From Candidatus Methylomirabilota bacterium (GTDB lineage: Bacteria; Methylomirabilota; Methylomirabilia; Rokubacteriales; CSP1-6), in the NCBI GenBank assembly GCA_035764725.1, contig DASTYT010000105.1, forward strand, positions 1 through 64,000: DNA of 64,000 bases. Direction: 5' to 3'. A program made the position numbers and the translations under genes. Positions 16,963-26,182 of this stretch are shown here, one piece after another; position 1 is the first letter of the stretch, and every line of letters starts with the position of its first letter. A model generated the notes under the pieces. The model saw only the letters and a list, made by a program, of their open reading frames with translations, made no database searches and was not told the DNA's origin.

Positions 16963-18015
16963 GTGGGCGAGATTCTCGGCTTGGGCATGACCCATTACCC
17001 GCCGCTCATCAGCCATGACCAGAACATGGCCGACATCCTCCGCGCGATCATGAAGGACCCCGGCCTGCCGGAGCGCTACCGGGATCCGTCCGGCTGGCCC
17101 GAGCCCATGCGGCGCGAGTACGCGGGCGACGGCGGCACCGCGGCGGCGGCCGGCCACCGCGCGAGCCTGCTGCGGCATTTCCGCCACGCGCGGAGGCTCC
17201 TCGACGAGTTCCGCCCCGACGTGGTGGTGATCTGGGGCGACGATCAGCACGAGAACTTCACCGCCGACATCATTCCGCCCTTCTGCGTGCTCGCCTACGA
17301 TCAGATCGAGGCCAGGCACCGCAAGCGCGACGCGGGGAGCAATGTCTGGGGCGAGACCGAGGACACCACCTTCCGCCTTCGCGGGCACCGCGAGGCGGGG
17401 AAGTTCCTCGCGCGGCGCCTGCTCGAGGGGGGCGTGGACATGTCCTACGCCTACGCGCCGCTCCACCATCAGGGGCTCGCCCACGCCTTCCTCAACACCG
17501 TCTTCTACCTCGACTACGATCGCGTGGGCTTTCCCTACCCGATCGTGGCCTTCCAGGTGAACTGCTACGGCCGCCGCGTGATCGCCCAGAAGGGCTTCCG
17601 CGCGAGCATGGCGAAGCCTCTCGCCGAGGCGGAGCTCGATCCGCCCTCGCCGTCGCCGAAGCGCTGCATGGAGGTGGGCGCGGCCACCGCGCTCGCCCTT
17701 CGCGAGAGCCCCTGGCGGGTGGCGCTGATCGCGTCGTCGAGCTGGTCGCACGCCTTCCTCACCGACAAGCACCATCAGCTCTACCCCGACATCGAGGCGG
17801 ACCGCCGGCTCTACGAGGCTCTCCGACGCGGCGACTACGAGGCCTGGCGCGCCCGCACGCTCGCCGAGGTCGAGGACTCCGGGCAGCAGGAGATGCTCAA
17901 CTGGTACATGCTCGCCGGCGCCATGGAGGCGCTCGGCCGCAAGCCCGACGAGTGCGACTTCATCGAGACGTGGATCTTCAACTCCAACAAGTGCTTCGCG
18001 GTGTACAAGCCATGA
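16963..18015 (+). CDS. Class III extradiol ring-cleavage dioxygenase (LigB-type) family protein
   Basis: The 350-residue protein resembles the catalytic LigB subunit of protocatechuate 4,5-dioxygenase and relatives. It has an N-terminal GLGMTHYPPLISHD with candidate Fe-binding histidines, VVVIWGDDQHENF in the core, a His-rich LHHQGLAHAFLN, and ALIASSSWSHAFLTDKHHQ near the C-terminus. These enzymes open catechol-type rings using non-heme Fe(II). The start is GTG 16963 behind a perfect AGGAGG at 16951-16956. Its stop overlaps the start of the Rieske oxygenase (ATGA), which strongly suggests both act on the same substrate. Confidence 0.85.
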   Translation: MGEILGLGMTHYPPLISHDQNMADILRAIMKDPGLPERYRDPSGWPEPMRREYAGDGGTAAAAGHRASLLRHFRHARRLLDEFRPDVVVIWGDDQHENFTADIIPPFCVLAYDQIEARHRKRDAGSNVWGETEDTTFRLRGHREAGKFLARRLLEGGVDMSYAYAPLHHQGLAHAFLNTVFYLDYDRVGFPYPIVAFQVNCYGRRVIAQKGFRASMAKPLAEAELDPPSPSPKRCMEVGAATALALRESPWRVALIASSSWSHAFLTDKHHQLYPDIEADRRLYEALRRGDYEAWRARTLAEVEDSGQQEMLNWYMLAGAMEALGRKPDECDFIETWIFNSNKCFAVYKP

Positions 18016-19298
18016 CGACGACGGCGAATCCTCCGACCACCGCCCCCGCGCCCGCGATGCCGCGGCTCTCCGGCGACATCCGTCACCTCATCCCGACGCT
18101 GGGCCTCAAGGAGTACTGGTATCCCGCCATCGAGGACCGGAAGGTCGGGGCGCGCAAGCCCGTGAAGGTCTCGCTGCTCGGCGAGGAGCTTTGTCTCTTC
18201 CGCGGCGCCACCGGCGCCGTCGCGGCCATTGGGGACATCTGCCCGCATCGCGGGGCGCGGCTCAGCGAGGGCGACTGCCACTATCGCGGCACGGTGGCCT
18301 GCCCCTATCACGGCTGGGTCTACGACGAGAGCGGGAAAAACGTGGCCGTGCTATCCGAGGGTCCGGACTCCGGCGTGTGCGGCAAGCCGGGCACGGAAGC
18401 GCGGATGTACCCCACGCGGACGCTGAAGGGCCTCGTCTTCGTGTGGATGGGCCAGGGCGAGCCCGCGCCCATCGAGGAGGACGTGCCGGAGGAGTTCTTC
18501 GACGCCGATGCGCTGGTGCAGGTGGGCCTCGTGTACTGGAAGTGCAACTGGGAGGTCGCCCTCGAGAACTCGATGGACTCGCACGTGAACTACGTCCACC
18601 GAAACGCGGTGGTGGTGGCGCGGGGCGGCTTCATCGCTCGCGGCGCCCAGGGCGAGCACCCCATCTTCGTGGGCAACGGCTTCGGCGGCGACGTGGCCGA
18701 GTCGAACTACATGCGGAGGAGCCCCGCCTTCGACATCTATCCGAACGGCTGGCGCTGGCCCAAGACGAACTACCGGCGCGTCTGGACCTGGATCACCCGG
18801 CCCCTCGCCGACCGCGCGCGGCGGAACATCCCGCCGCCGCGCACCGCGCGCTGGTGCGGCGGACATCACCTGCCCGGCATGTTTCGCGCGGAGTTCGGCT
18901 GGGACCTCTACACGCGCATGTGCGTGCCGGTGGAGGAGCACCTCACGCGCGTGTACTACTACCACTGCACGCGGCCGAAGAACGCGTGGCGGCGGCTGTG
19001 GGACCGCGTGGCCTACGCCACGATCCGGCGCTGGATCATCGAGTACAACTTCTCCCGTCAGGACGAGCGCGTCATGCTGAACCAGCGCTATGACACGCCG
19101 GAGAAGCTCTCGGGCACGGACGCGGAGGTCATCGCCTGGCGCCGGCTCGTGGTGACCAAGCACCACGGCGGTCGGCGCGCGCCGTTCGAGTACCGCAATC
19201 CCGACGGGCTCGACCCCGACCAGGTGCCGATCGAGCGCGTCTCCGTGCGCTATCTCCAGGATGGGGCGCGTCGGAATGGAGGAGGCGCGCGCGCATGA
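18012..19298 (+). CDS. Rieske-type aromatic ring-hydroxylating oxygenase, large subunit
   Basis: This 428-residue protein has a Rieske [2Fe-2S] site with Cys77-x-His79 and Cys97-x2-His100 (CPHRG and CPYHGW). The mononuclear iron site lies in ENSMDSHVNYVH, with His191 and His196 and the bridging Asp189. The length fits single-component oxygenase large subunits that hydroxylate or demethylate aromatics. No reductase or ferredoxin is in the operon, so electrons must come from elsewhere, perhaps the FAD reductase at 53.3 kb (speculative). The start overlaps the dioxygenase stop and the stop overlaps the next gene's ATG. Confidence 0.92.
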   Translation: MTTTANPPTTAPAPAMPRLSGDIRHLIPTLGLKEYWYPAIEDRKVGARKPVKVSLLGEELCLFRGATGAVAAIGDICPHRGARLSEGDCHYRGTVACPYHGWVYDESGKNVAVLSEGPDSGVCGKPGTEARMYPTRTLKGLVFVWMGQGEPAPIEEDVPEEFFDADALVQVGLVYWKCNWEVALENSMDSHVNYVHRNAVVVARGGFIARGAQGEHPIFVGNGFGGDVAESNYMRRSPAFDIYPNGWRWPKTNYRRVWTWITRPLADRARRNIPPPRTARWCGGHHLPGMFRAEFGWDLYTRMCVPVEEHLTRVYYYHCTRPKNAWRRLWDRVAYATIRRWIIEYNFSRQDERVMLNQRYDTPEKLSGTDAEVIAWRRLVVTKHHGGRRAPFEYRNPDGLDPDQVPIERVSVRYLQDGARRNGGGARA

Positions 19299-20386
19299 TC
19301 AGCCGCCGGCGGTTCCTCGGCGGGCTGGCCGCGGGCGGCGCCGCGGCGGCGCTCGGTCCCGCGGGACGCGCGCACGCGCAGTCGGCGGACTGGGCGTCGG
19401 TGGTGGCGGCGGCGAAGAAGGAGGCCAAGGTCGTCGTCAACACCTTCCCCGGCGACGGCTACAAGCGGGCGCTCAAGGCCTTCGCCACCGCCTATCCCGA
19501 GGTCAAGGTCGAGCACACGAGCCTGCACTCGCAGGACTTCGCCCCCCGCATCGTCCAGGAGCGCCAGGCCAATCTCTTCACGTGGGACGTGGCGCTGATT
19601 CCCACCAGCACCGCGCTGCAGGTGCTGCGGCCCGCCGGTGTGTGGGATCCGGTGCGCCCGGCCATCCTCCTGCCCGAGGTGAAGGACGGCTGGGAAGGCG
19701 GCTTCGAGCGCGGCTTCGGCCTCGTGAAGGACCGCGCGCTCTGCTACGGCTTCGTCGCGGTGCGGGGCGGCGGCGTCACCATCAACACCGACATGGTGAA
19801 GGAGAGCGAGGTCCGCGGCCTCAAGGATCTCCTCGACCCCCGGTGGAAGGGCAAGCTCCTGCTGCCCGACGTGCGCGTGATGGGCGACACCTTCTGGCCG
19901 ATGACCGCCGCCCGCCTCAGCATGGGCGACGACATCATCAAGAAGCTCTTCGTGGACCAGGAGCCGGTGCTGAGCCGCGACAACCGCCAGGTGGCGGAGT
20001 TCATGGTGCGCGGCCGCTATCCCATCGCGCTCGGCGTGAACCCGCAGATCCTCGCCACCTACCAGAAGCAGGGGCTCGCCAAGAACCTGAAGCTCCTGCA
20101 CCTGAACGAGATGTCCACGCAGAGCTCGAGCTCCAGCACGATCTGGCTCGTGAACCGCGCCCCCCACCCCGCCGCGGCGAAGGTGTTCATCAACTGGCTC
20201 CTCACCAAGGATGCGCAGGTCGTGTGGGCCAAGGAAGTGGAGACGAACAGCCGGCGCAGCGGCATCGAGCCGGGTCACCCGCTGTACGTGGTGCCGCCGG
20301 ACGCCAAGTTCATGCAGATCGACGCCGAGGAGAACCTGCCCGAGGTCGTGAAGACGCAGGACATCGCCAAGACCGTCATGAAGTAG
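19295..20386 (+). CDS. ABC transporter periplasmic binding protein, Tat-exported
   Basis: The 363-residue protein starts with a twin-arginine signal (SRRRFLGG, then an Ala/Gly-rich segment ending AHAQ). The mature part looks like the iron(III)/small-molecule type of solute-binding protein: AKKEAKVVVNTFPGDG, then DVALIPTSTALQVL, then AAKVFINWLLTKDAQ. Ferric iron is a common annotation for this family, but placement within a ring-cleavage operon suggests an organic substrate. Its ATG overlaps the Rieske stop (ATGA). The ATPase and permease genes follow directly. Confidence 0.88.
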   Translation: MISRRRFLGGLAAGGAAAALGPAGRAHAQSADWASVVAAAKKEAKVVVNTFPGDGYKRALKAFATAYPEVKVEHTSLHSQDFAPRIVQERQANLFTWDVALIPTSTALQVLRPAGVWDPVRPAILLPEVKDGWEGGFERGFGLVKDRALCYGFVAVRGGGVTINTDMVKESEVRGLKDLLDPRWKGKLLLPDVRVMGDTFWPMTAARLSMGDDIIKKLFVDQEPVLSRDNRQVAEFMVRGRYPIALGVNPQILATYQKQGLAKNLKLLHLNEMSTQSSSSSTIWLVNRAPHPAAAKVFINWLLTKDAQVVWAKEVETNSRRSGIEPGHPLYVVPPDAKFMQIDAEENLPEVVKTQDIAKTVMK

Positions 20387-20430
20387 GCCGTCCGAGCCTC
20401 TTCGCCAGAGCTCCCCCCAGGGCCGCCGCG

Positions 20431-21528
20431 ATCGAACCCGTCCTCACGCTCGACGACGTCAGCAAGGTGTTCGCGCCGCACGTGGCGGTGGACCGCGCCA
20501 CGCTCGATGTCCGGCGCGGCGAGGTGTTCACGCTCCTGGGGCCCAGTGGCTGCGGCAAGACGACCACGCTACGCCTGGTGGCCGGCCTCGAGCGCCCCGA
20601 CGGCGGCGAGATCATGCTTCGCGGCCGAGTCGTGGCCTCGGTCCCGCGGCGGGTCTTCGTGCCGCCGAACCGCCGCAACCTCGGCATGGTGTTCCAGTCG
20701 TACGCGATCTGGCCCCACATGAGCGTGTTCGACAACGTCGCCTACCCCCTGACCTTGCGGGGGCTCGGGCGGGCCGAGGTGCGTGAGCGGGTCGCGCGAG
20801 TCCTGGATCTGGTGGGGCTCAGCGGCACCGAGGCGCGGGCGGCCACGCTCCTGAGCGGCGGGCAGATGCAGCGCCTCGCCCTCTGCCGCGCCCTCGTCTA
20901 CGAGCCCGACCTCCTACTGCTCGACGAGCCCTTCAGCAATCTCGACGCGAAGCTCCGCGAGCAGATGCGTCACGAGCTGCGCCTGCTCCAACGGCGGCTC
21001 GGCATCACCGTGCTCTTCGTCACCCACGACCAGATCGAGGCGCTGAGCCTCTCCGACCGTATCGCGGTGATGCAGCGCGGTCGGGTGGAGCAGGTGGGGC
21101 CGCCGCGCAGCCTCTACGAAGCGCCCGCCTCGGCCTTCGTGCGCGACTTCGTGGGCTCGACGGTGATCCTGCGCGGCCGGGTGAGCGGGCAGACGCCGGG
21201 CCGGCTGACCGTGGCGCTGGACGGCGCGCTCCGGGGACGCCACGTCGCCGGCCGCTCCATGGCGGCCATCGCGGTGGCGACGGGCGCGGAGGTGCACGTG
21301 GCTATCCGGCCCGAGGACATCGAGGTCGACGTCGTCCGGCCGGAGAGCGAGCCGCTGCCCGGCACCATCGATACCCTTCTCTTCGTGGGCGACCGCTACG
21401 AGGCGCGGGTGAGCCTGGGTGCGGAGCAGCGGATCGTGCTCCTGCTGCCCCGCACGCGCGAGTGGAAGGAGGGGCAGGCGGTGTCGCTCGGGCTCCCGCC
21501 CGATACGGTGAGCGTGTGGCCGGCGTAG
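20431..21528 (+). CDS. ABC transporter ATP-binding protein (start codon unresolved)
   Basis: Walker A GPSGCGKTTT, Q-loop VFQSYAIWPHMS, signature LSGGQMQRLALCRAL, Walker B LLLLDEPFSNLD and the H-loop VTHDQIEAL are all present. A C-terminal TOBE-like domain covers about the last 100 residues. Homology clearly begins by PVLTLDDVSKVF (20437), yet no ATG, GTG or TTG lies in frame between the binding-protein stop (20386) and that point. The first canonical codon is GTG 20467, inside the first strand; the next upstream is GTG 20224, deep in the previous gene. The boundary given includes the conserved region and is not a claimed initiation site. Confidence 0.85.
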   Translation: MEPVLTLDDVSKVFAPHVAVDRATLDVRRGEVFTLLGPSGCGKTTTLRLVAGLERPDGGEIMLRGRVVASVPRRVFVPPNRRNLGMVFQSYAIWPHMSVFDNVAYPLTLRGLGRAEVRERVARVLDLVGLSGTEARAATLLSGGQMQRLALCRALVYEPDLLLLDEPFSNLDAKLREQMRHELRLLQRRLGITVLFVTHDQIEALSLSDRIAVMQRGRVEQVGPPRSLYEAPASAFVRDFVGSTVILRGRVSGQTPGRLTVALDGALRGRHVAGRSMAAIAVATGAEVHVAIRPEDIEVDVVRPESEPLPGTIDTLLFVGDRYEARVSLGAEQRIVLLLPRTREWKEGQAVSLGLPPDTVSVWPA

Positions 21529-23246
21529 TCGTCCCCGGCACCGCCCGCCCCGCGTGGCGAATCGACACCGGTGCCCTCGCCTGCAGCGGCGTGCTCGCCC
21601 TCGTGGCGTTCGGGGTGGTGTACCCGGTGCTGCTCGTGGTGCTCCAGAGCTTCCAGACCGCGCTGCCCGGCCAGCCTGCGCGCCTCGGCCTCGACGGCTG
21701 GCGTGCCGCGCTGGGCGAGCCCGCCCTGCGGAGCTCGCTGTGGAACACGCTGACGGTCACGGTGGCGCGGCAGCTCATCACGCTCCCGCTCGCGGTCTTC
21801 GTGGCCTGGCTGCTCGCGCGGACGGATCTGCCGGGCCGGCGCGGGATCGAGTTCGCTTTCTGGGCGGCCTTCTTCCTGCCGCCCCTGACGGTGACGCTGT
21901 CCTGGATCCTCCTACTCGACCCGGAGTACGGCCTCGTCAACGCCGCGCTGGCCACGGTGCCCGTGGTGGGCGCGCGGCTCGGCAAGGGCCCGTTCGACAT
22001 CTATTCCTTCTGGGGCATCGTCTGGATCCACGTCATCACGGGCTCGCTCACCGTGAAGGTGATCCTGCTCACGCCGGCCTTCCGGAAGATGAACGCGGCG
22101 TTCGAGGAGGCGTCACGGGTGGCGGGGGCGGGCACGCTCCGCACCGCGCTGCGCATCACGGTGCCGGTGATGGCGCCGGTGATCCTCTCCGTGCTGCTGC
22201 TGGGCACCATGGTGTCGCTCCAGACCTTCGAGGTGGAGCAGGTGCTGGGCACGCCCTTCCGCTTCTTCGTCTTCAGCACCACGATCTACGACCTCCTGGT
22301 GACGCGCGTGCCCCGCTACGACGCGGCCACCGCCCTGGCGGTGCTCGTGCTCGCCGCCACGCTGCCGCTCATCGTGGCCCAGCAATGGGCGATGCGGGGC
22401 CGGCGCTACACGACGGTGACCGGCCAGTTCCAGAGCCGGGTGCACGCGCTGGGGGCGTGGCGGTGGCCCGCCCTTGCCTTCGCGCTCGCCCTGGTGGCGA
22501 TCGTCCTGGGCGTGCCGGTGGTGTTCGCCCTGCTCGGCACCTTCATGAAGCTCTTCGGCTTCTTCAACGTGCCCGAGCCCTGGACGCTCGACAACTGGCG
22601 CACCGTGCTGAGCGACGACCTCTTCGCCAGCTCGCTCCGCAACACCGTGATCCTCGCCCTGGGCACTGCGGTGGCGGCCGTCCTGCTCCACTCGCTGATC
22701 GCCTACATCGCGGTGCGCACGCGCTACGCGGGCCGCCGGCTCCTCGACTTCATCTCGTGGCTGCCCTTCACGGTGCCCGGGGTCATCCTGGGCCTGGCGC
22801 TGCTCTGGCTGTTTCTCGGCACGCCGTTCCTGCGGCCGCTCTACGGCACCACCGCGGCGCTGATCGTGGCCGGGCTCATCTCGGGGATGCCGCTGGGCGT
22901 GCAGATCATCAAGAGCGGGCTCATGCAGCTCGGCGGCGAGCTGGAGGAGGCCTCGCGCATCGCCGGAGCCTCGTGGTGGACGACGTACCGCCGCATCGTT
23001 CTCCGCCTCATGGCGCCGACTCTGATGGCGGTGGGCATGATCACGTTCGTCGGCGCGGCGCGGAACATCGCGAATGTCGCGCTCCTCAGCACCACCGCCA
23101 ACCGCCCCCTCGCCATCCTCCAGCTCGACTACATCGCGCAGAAGAAGCTCGAGGAAGCAGTGGTCATCGCCAGCATCATCATGCTGATCTCGCTGGCCGG
23201 CGCGCTCGTCGCCTACGTCCTGGGCGTGCGCGGCAACGTCGGCTGA
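21516..23246 (+). CDS. ABC transporter permease, two fused transmembrane units
   Basis: The 576-residue membrane protein has two homologous halves of about six spans each, as in iron(III)-type permeases. Each half carries the EAA loop that docks the ATPase: EEASRVAGAGTLRTALRI near residue 200 and EEASRIAGASWWTTYRRI near residue 490. It starts at GTG 21516, overlapping the ATPase by 13 bases. The order binding protein, ATPase, permease makes a complete importer, so no further subunit is needed. Confidence 0.92.
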   Translation: MAGVVVPGTARPAWRIDTGALACSGVLALVAFGVVYPVLLVVLQSFQTALPGQPARLGLDGWRAALGEPALRSSLWNTLTVTVARQLITLPLAVFVAWLLARTDLPGRRGIEFAFWAAFFLPPLTVTLSWILLLDPEYGLVNAALATVPVVGARLGKGPFDIYSFWGIVWIHVITGSLTVKVILLTPAFRKMNAAFEEASRVAGAGTLRTALRITVPVMAPVILSVLLLGTMVSLQTFEVEQVLGTPFRFFVFSTTIYDLLVTRVPRYDAATALAVLVLAATLPLIVAQQWAMRGRRYTTVTGQFQSRVHALGAWRWPALAFALALVAIVLGVPVVFALLGTFMKLFGFFNVPEPWTLDNWRTVLSDDLFASSLRNTVILALGTAVAAVLLHSLIAYIAVRTRYAGRRLLDFISWLPFTVPGVILGLALLWLFLGTPFLRPLYGTTAALIVAGLISGMPLGVQIIKSGLMQLGGELEEASRIAGASWWTTYRRIVLRLMAPTLMAVGMITFVGAARNIANVALLSTTANRPLAILQLDYIAQKKLEEAVVIASIIMLISLAGALVAYVLGVRGNVG

Positions 23247-23256
23247 GGAGCCGCGC

Positions 23257-24057
23257 GTGAAGCTCGAGGGCAAGGTCGCGATGGTGACGGGGACGAGCCC
23301 GAACATCGGCGCCGGCATCGCCGGCGGGCTCGCGGACGAGGGCGCCCGGATCGTGTGCGTGGACGTGAGCGCGGATAACGCGCGCGAGTGCGCGGCCTGG
23401 ATTGCCGGCCGGGGGGGCCAGGCCGTCGGGGTGGCCTGCGACGTGTCGGACGAGGCGCAGGTGCAGGCCGCGGTGGCGCGGGCCCGCGAGGCCTACGGCG
23501 GAGTCGATGTCCTCGTGAACAATGCTGGTATCCTGGGCGGGCAGAGCGTGCTCGATATGCCCGTGGAGCGCTGGAGCCGGCAGCTCGCGGTCAATCTCAC
23601 CGGCACCTTTCTCTGCACCAAGCACGTCGCTCGGCTCATGGTCGAGCGCGGGACACGGGGGAGCATCATCGTGATCGGCTCGACGGCCGGCCATCAGGGC
23701 CAGCCCGGCAACATCGGCTACTGCACGAGCAAGAGCGGGCTGCTGAACTTCACGCGGGCCGCCGCCATGGACCTGGCGCGGCACGGGATCCGCGTCAACA
23801 GCCTTACCCCCACCGCCACCGACGTGGAAGAAGGGCTCGCGCGCGCCGAGGCCTGGGGCCGGCCGCCCGCGGAGCGGCGCCCGCGGCTGCTCGACTTCGC
23901 CCGGATGATCCCCACCGGCGCGCTGCCCAGCCCGCGGCACTACGCGCGCGCCGCGGTGTTCCTCGCCTCCGACGACGCGGAGATGATCACCGGCATGGAT
24001 CTCCGGGTGGACGCCGGGGCCATCGCGAAGTACTGGCCGTGGGTGCCGAGCGCCTGA
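23257..24057 (+). CDS. Short-chain dehydrogenase/reductase (SDR)
   Basis: A classical 266-residue SDR. The NAD(P)-binding motif is TGTSPNIGAG near residues 9-18, the NNAG motif follows in LVNNAGIL, and the catalytic Ser-Tyr-Lys is read from GSTAGHQGQPGNIGYCTSKSG. Asp at the end of beta-2 (CVDVSADNA) favours NAD over NADP. The start is GTG 23257, ten bases after the permease stop. In this operon it would fit oxidation of a dihydrodiol or side-chain alcohol, which is inference from context. TGATG overlap joins it to the next gene. Confidence 0.92.
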   Translation: MKLEGKVAMVTGTSPNIGAGIAGGLADEGARIVCVDVSADNARECAAWIAGRGGQAVGVACDVSDEAQVQAAVARAREAYGGVDVLVNNAGILGGQSVLDMPVERWSRQLAVNLTGTFLCTKHVARLMVERGTRGSIIVIGSTAGHQGQPGNIGYCTSKSGLLNFTRAAAMDLARHGIRVNSLTPTATDVEEGLARAEAWGRPPAERRPRLLDFARMIPTGALPSPRHYARAAVFLASDDAEMITGMDLRVDAGAIAKYWPWVPSA

Positions 24058-25148
24058 TGGCCACCGCGCTCGATCACGTCGCCTGGGAACCGTGCCCCTT
24101 CGAGCCGCAGCGGGACCGCGCCCTCGAAACATACGCCCGCCGCAAGCAGCGCATGCCCAACCCCGCCCTGGCCTACTTCGCGCCGGTGCCGTGGTTCGCC
24201 CGCGCCCTGGTCGACCTGCATCCGGAGTACGGTCTCCTGCTGCGACTGGACTACGAAGTCATGGACCTGGTCCAGCTCGTGGTGAGCCAGGAGAACTCCT
24301 GCCGGTTCTGCTATGCCGCGGTGCGGGCGATGCTCTGGGCGCAGGGCATGAGCCGGGCGCGCATCGAGCGCATCGAGCAGGATCTCGCGCGGGCCGATTT
24401 GCCGCCCCGCACGCTGGCCGCGATCGCTTTCGGGCGAAGCCAGTCGCGCACGGGCCCGGCGGGCGCGGCCGCCGCGCGCGAGGCGCTGGCGCGGGCGGGG
24501 GTCGGGGCGGAAGAGATGCGGGAGATCGCCTTTGCGGTCGCCCTCACCGACTTCAGCAACCGCGCGCACTCGATCGCCGCCATTCCCAGCCGGCCGATGG
24601 AGCGCATGCCGGAGCAGCTCCACGTGCGGCTGATGCGGCCCCTGATGAATCTCATGCTCCGGCGGAGCCGCTTCCACGGCCAGCGCACGCCGGAGGGGGC
24701 TGCCTCCGTCCCCCCGCACTCGCGCCTCGTGCGCGCGTACGAGGGCTCACCGATCGCAGCGGCTCTCGGCCGGACCCTCGAGGCCTTGTGGGCCTCGCCC
24801 GTGCTGACCCGTCGCTGCAAGCTGCTCATCTTCGCCGTCGTCTCTCGGGGCCTCTCGTGCCAGACGTGCCCGCACGAGATCGTCAGCGGTCTTCGGCGGG
24901 AGGGCATCTCGGATGCGACGGTCGCCCAGGTCCTCACCCATCTCGACGCGCCCGAGCTCGACCCCGTCGAGCGGCTGCTCGTCCCGTTCGCGCGGGAGAC
25001 CATCTGGTACGAGCCGGCGACGATCCAGCGCCGCGTCCGCGCGCTTCGCGAGCAGCTCGCCAAACCCCAGCTCCTCGAGGCGATCGGGGTGGCCTCGCTC
25101 GCCAACGGCCTCTGCCGGCTCGGCGCCATGGTCGTGGACGCCCCGTGA
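24057..25148 (+). CDS. Carboxymuconolactone decarboxylase/AhpD-like protein with two domains
   Basis: The 363-residue all-helical protein contains two AhpD-type units. The first has CxxC in ENSCRFCYAAVRAML (about residue 82) and the second in GLSCQTCPHEIV (about residue 268). In AhpD the cysteines form a redox pair; true carboxymuconolactone decarboxylases lack them. A thiol-redox role is therefore as likely as decarboxylation, despite the ring-cleavage context. The ATG overlaps the SDR stop, and the stop overlaps the cyclase start, so it is locked into the operon. Confidence 0.82.
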   Translation: MATALDHVAWEPCPFEPQRDRALETYARRKQRMPNPALAYFAPVPWFARALVDLHPEYGLLLRLDYEVMDLVQLVVSQENSCRFCYAAVRAMLWAQGMSRARIERIEQDLARADLPPRTLAAIAFGRSQSRTGPAGAAAAREALARAGVGAEEMREIAFAVALTDFSNRAHSIAAIPSRPMERMPEQLHVRLMRPLMNLMLRRSRFHGQRTPEGAASVPPHSRLVRAYEGSPIAAALGRTLEALWASPVLTRRCKLLIFAVVSRGLSCQTCPHEIVSGLRREGISDATVAQVLTHLDAPELDPVERLLVPFARETIWYEPATIQRRVRALREQLAKPQLLEAIGVASLANGLCRLGAMVVDAP

Positions 25149-25927
25149 TTCGCGGGGCCCTGGTCGGGGCGGCGCTCATCGTGCTTGCCGCGCTTGCCGG
25201 GGCGCTCTACCAGCAATGGCGGCGGGCGGCGGGGCTCCGCCTCCAGCTCGACGCCGCCACCCTCGAGCTCCAGCAGCTCCAGGTCGCCTGCTCGCGGCTG
25301 GCGCCCGCCGGCGTGGTGCAGCGTCTCGTGGCCGACGGCACCACGCCGAGCGCGGAAGCCACCGCCGAGCGCAAGGTCGCCACCGCGCTGTTCGCCGACC
25401 TCGTGGGCTACACCGCCATGAGCGAGCGGCTGGAGCCCGCGGTGCTGGCCCGGGTTCTCAACGGTTACTTCCAGCGCATGAGCGATGCCATCCATCAGCA
25501 CCGCGGGCATGTGTCCACCTTCCTCGGTGACGGCATCCTTGCCTACTTCGGCGCGATACAGCCGAATCCCTGGCAGTGCGACGACGCCGTGCGCGCGGCG
25601 CTCGCGATGCGGGCGGCGCTCGAGGCGTACAACGTCGAGCTGACCGCCGAGGGACTGCCCGCGCTCGCGCTCGGCGTCGGCATCCACCGCGGACCCGGGC
25701 TCGCGGGCCTGATCGGCGCGCGCGAGCGCATGGAGTACGGGTTCGTCGGTTCCACCGTGAACCTCGCCGCCCGTGTCCAGGGCCTGACCCGTGTCCATCA
25801 GGTGGACATCCTGGTCACCGAGGCGCTCCGCGCCGAGCTGGATCCGCACTTCGTCCTGACCCCCATGCCGCCGGAGACCGTGAAGGGTATCGTCGAGGCC
25901 GTCGTCACCTACGCCGTGAAGGGCTAA
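25145..25927 (+). CDS. Membrane-anchored class III adenylate/guanylate cyclase
   Basis: The 260-residue protein opens with one membrane span (about residues 4-21) and a short coiled coil. A cyclase domain with metal-binding Asp in ALFADLVGYTAMSE and FLGDGILAYFG follows, then the Asn/Arg transition-state pair in STVNLAARVQ. The domain is complete, so activity is likely, but the usual substrate-specifying Lys/Asp pair is not clear. It starts at GTG 25145, overlapping the preceding gene. It is the last gene of the degradation operon and could report on substrate supply; that is inference. Confidence 0.88.
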   Translation: MIRGALVGAALIVLAALAGALYQQWRRAAGLRLQLDAATLELQQLQVACSRLAPAGVVQRLVADGTTPSAEATAERKVATALFADLVGYTAMSERLEPAVLARVLNGYFQRMSDAIHQHRGHVSTFLGDGILAYFGAIQPNPWQCDDAVRAALAMRAALEAYNVELTAEGLPALALGVGIHRGPGLAGLIGARERMEYGFVGSTVNLAARVQGLTRVHQVDILVTEALRAELDPHFVLTPMPPETVKGIVEAVVTYAVKG

Positions 25928-25943
25928 ACCCGCTCCTCTGCGA

Positions 25944-25962
25944 AGTATTCGTACTACTTTTT
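25944..25962 (+). terminator. Possible terminator after the cyclase: UUCG hairpin plus T-run
   Basis: AGTA-TTCG-TACT (25944-25955) forms a short stem with a stable UUCG loop, followed after two bases by TTTTT (25958-25962). The stem is only 4 bp, so it is weak, but an AT-rich patch right after the operon's last stop is conspicuous here. Confidence 0.4.
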
Positions 25963-26182
25963 AGTCCTCTTCATGCCGCACCCGCGTCATAGGCGCGCCC
26001 GATGCCGGGGCGCGATGCCCGCCTTGGACGCGCAGGCGCCCCCGGGGCAAATCAGGTAACCGCGCGTGATGCGATGACGCGCGGACCCCAGAGACCGATT
26101 GGACCGCTCGATGCACTCGTTCGCGCTCGGAAACCGACCGCGGCGGCGCCGCCCCGGACGCGGCGCACAAGGGGGAGGCGCC

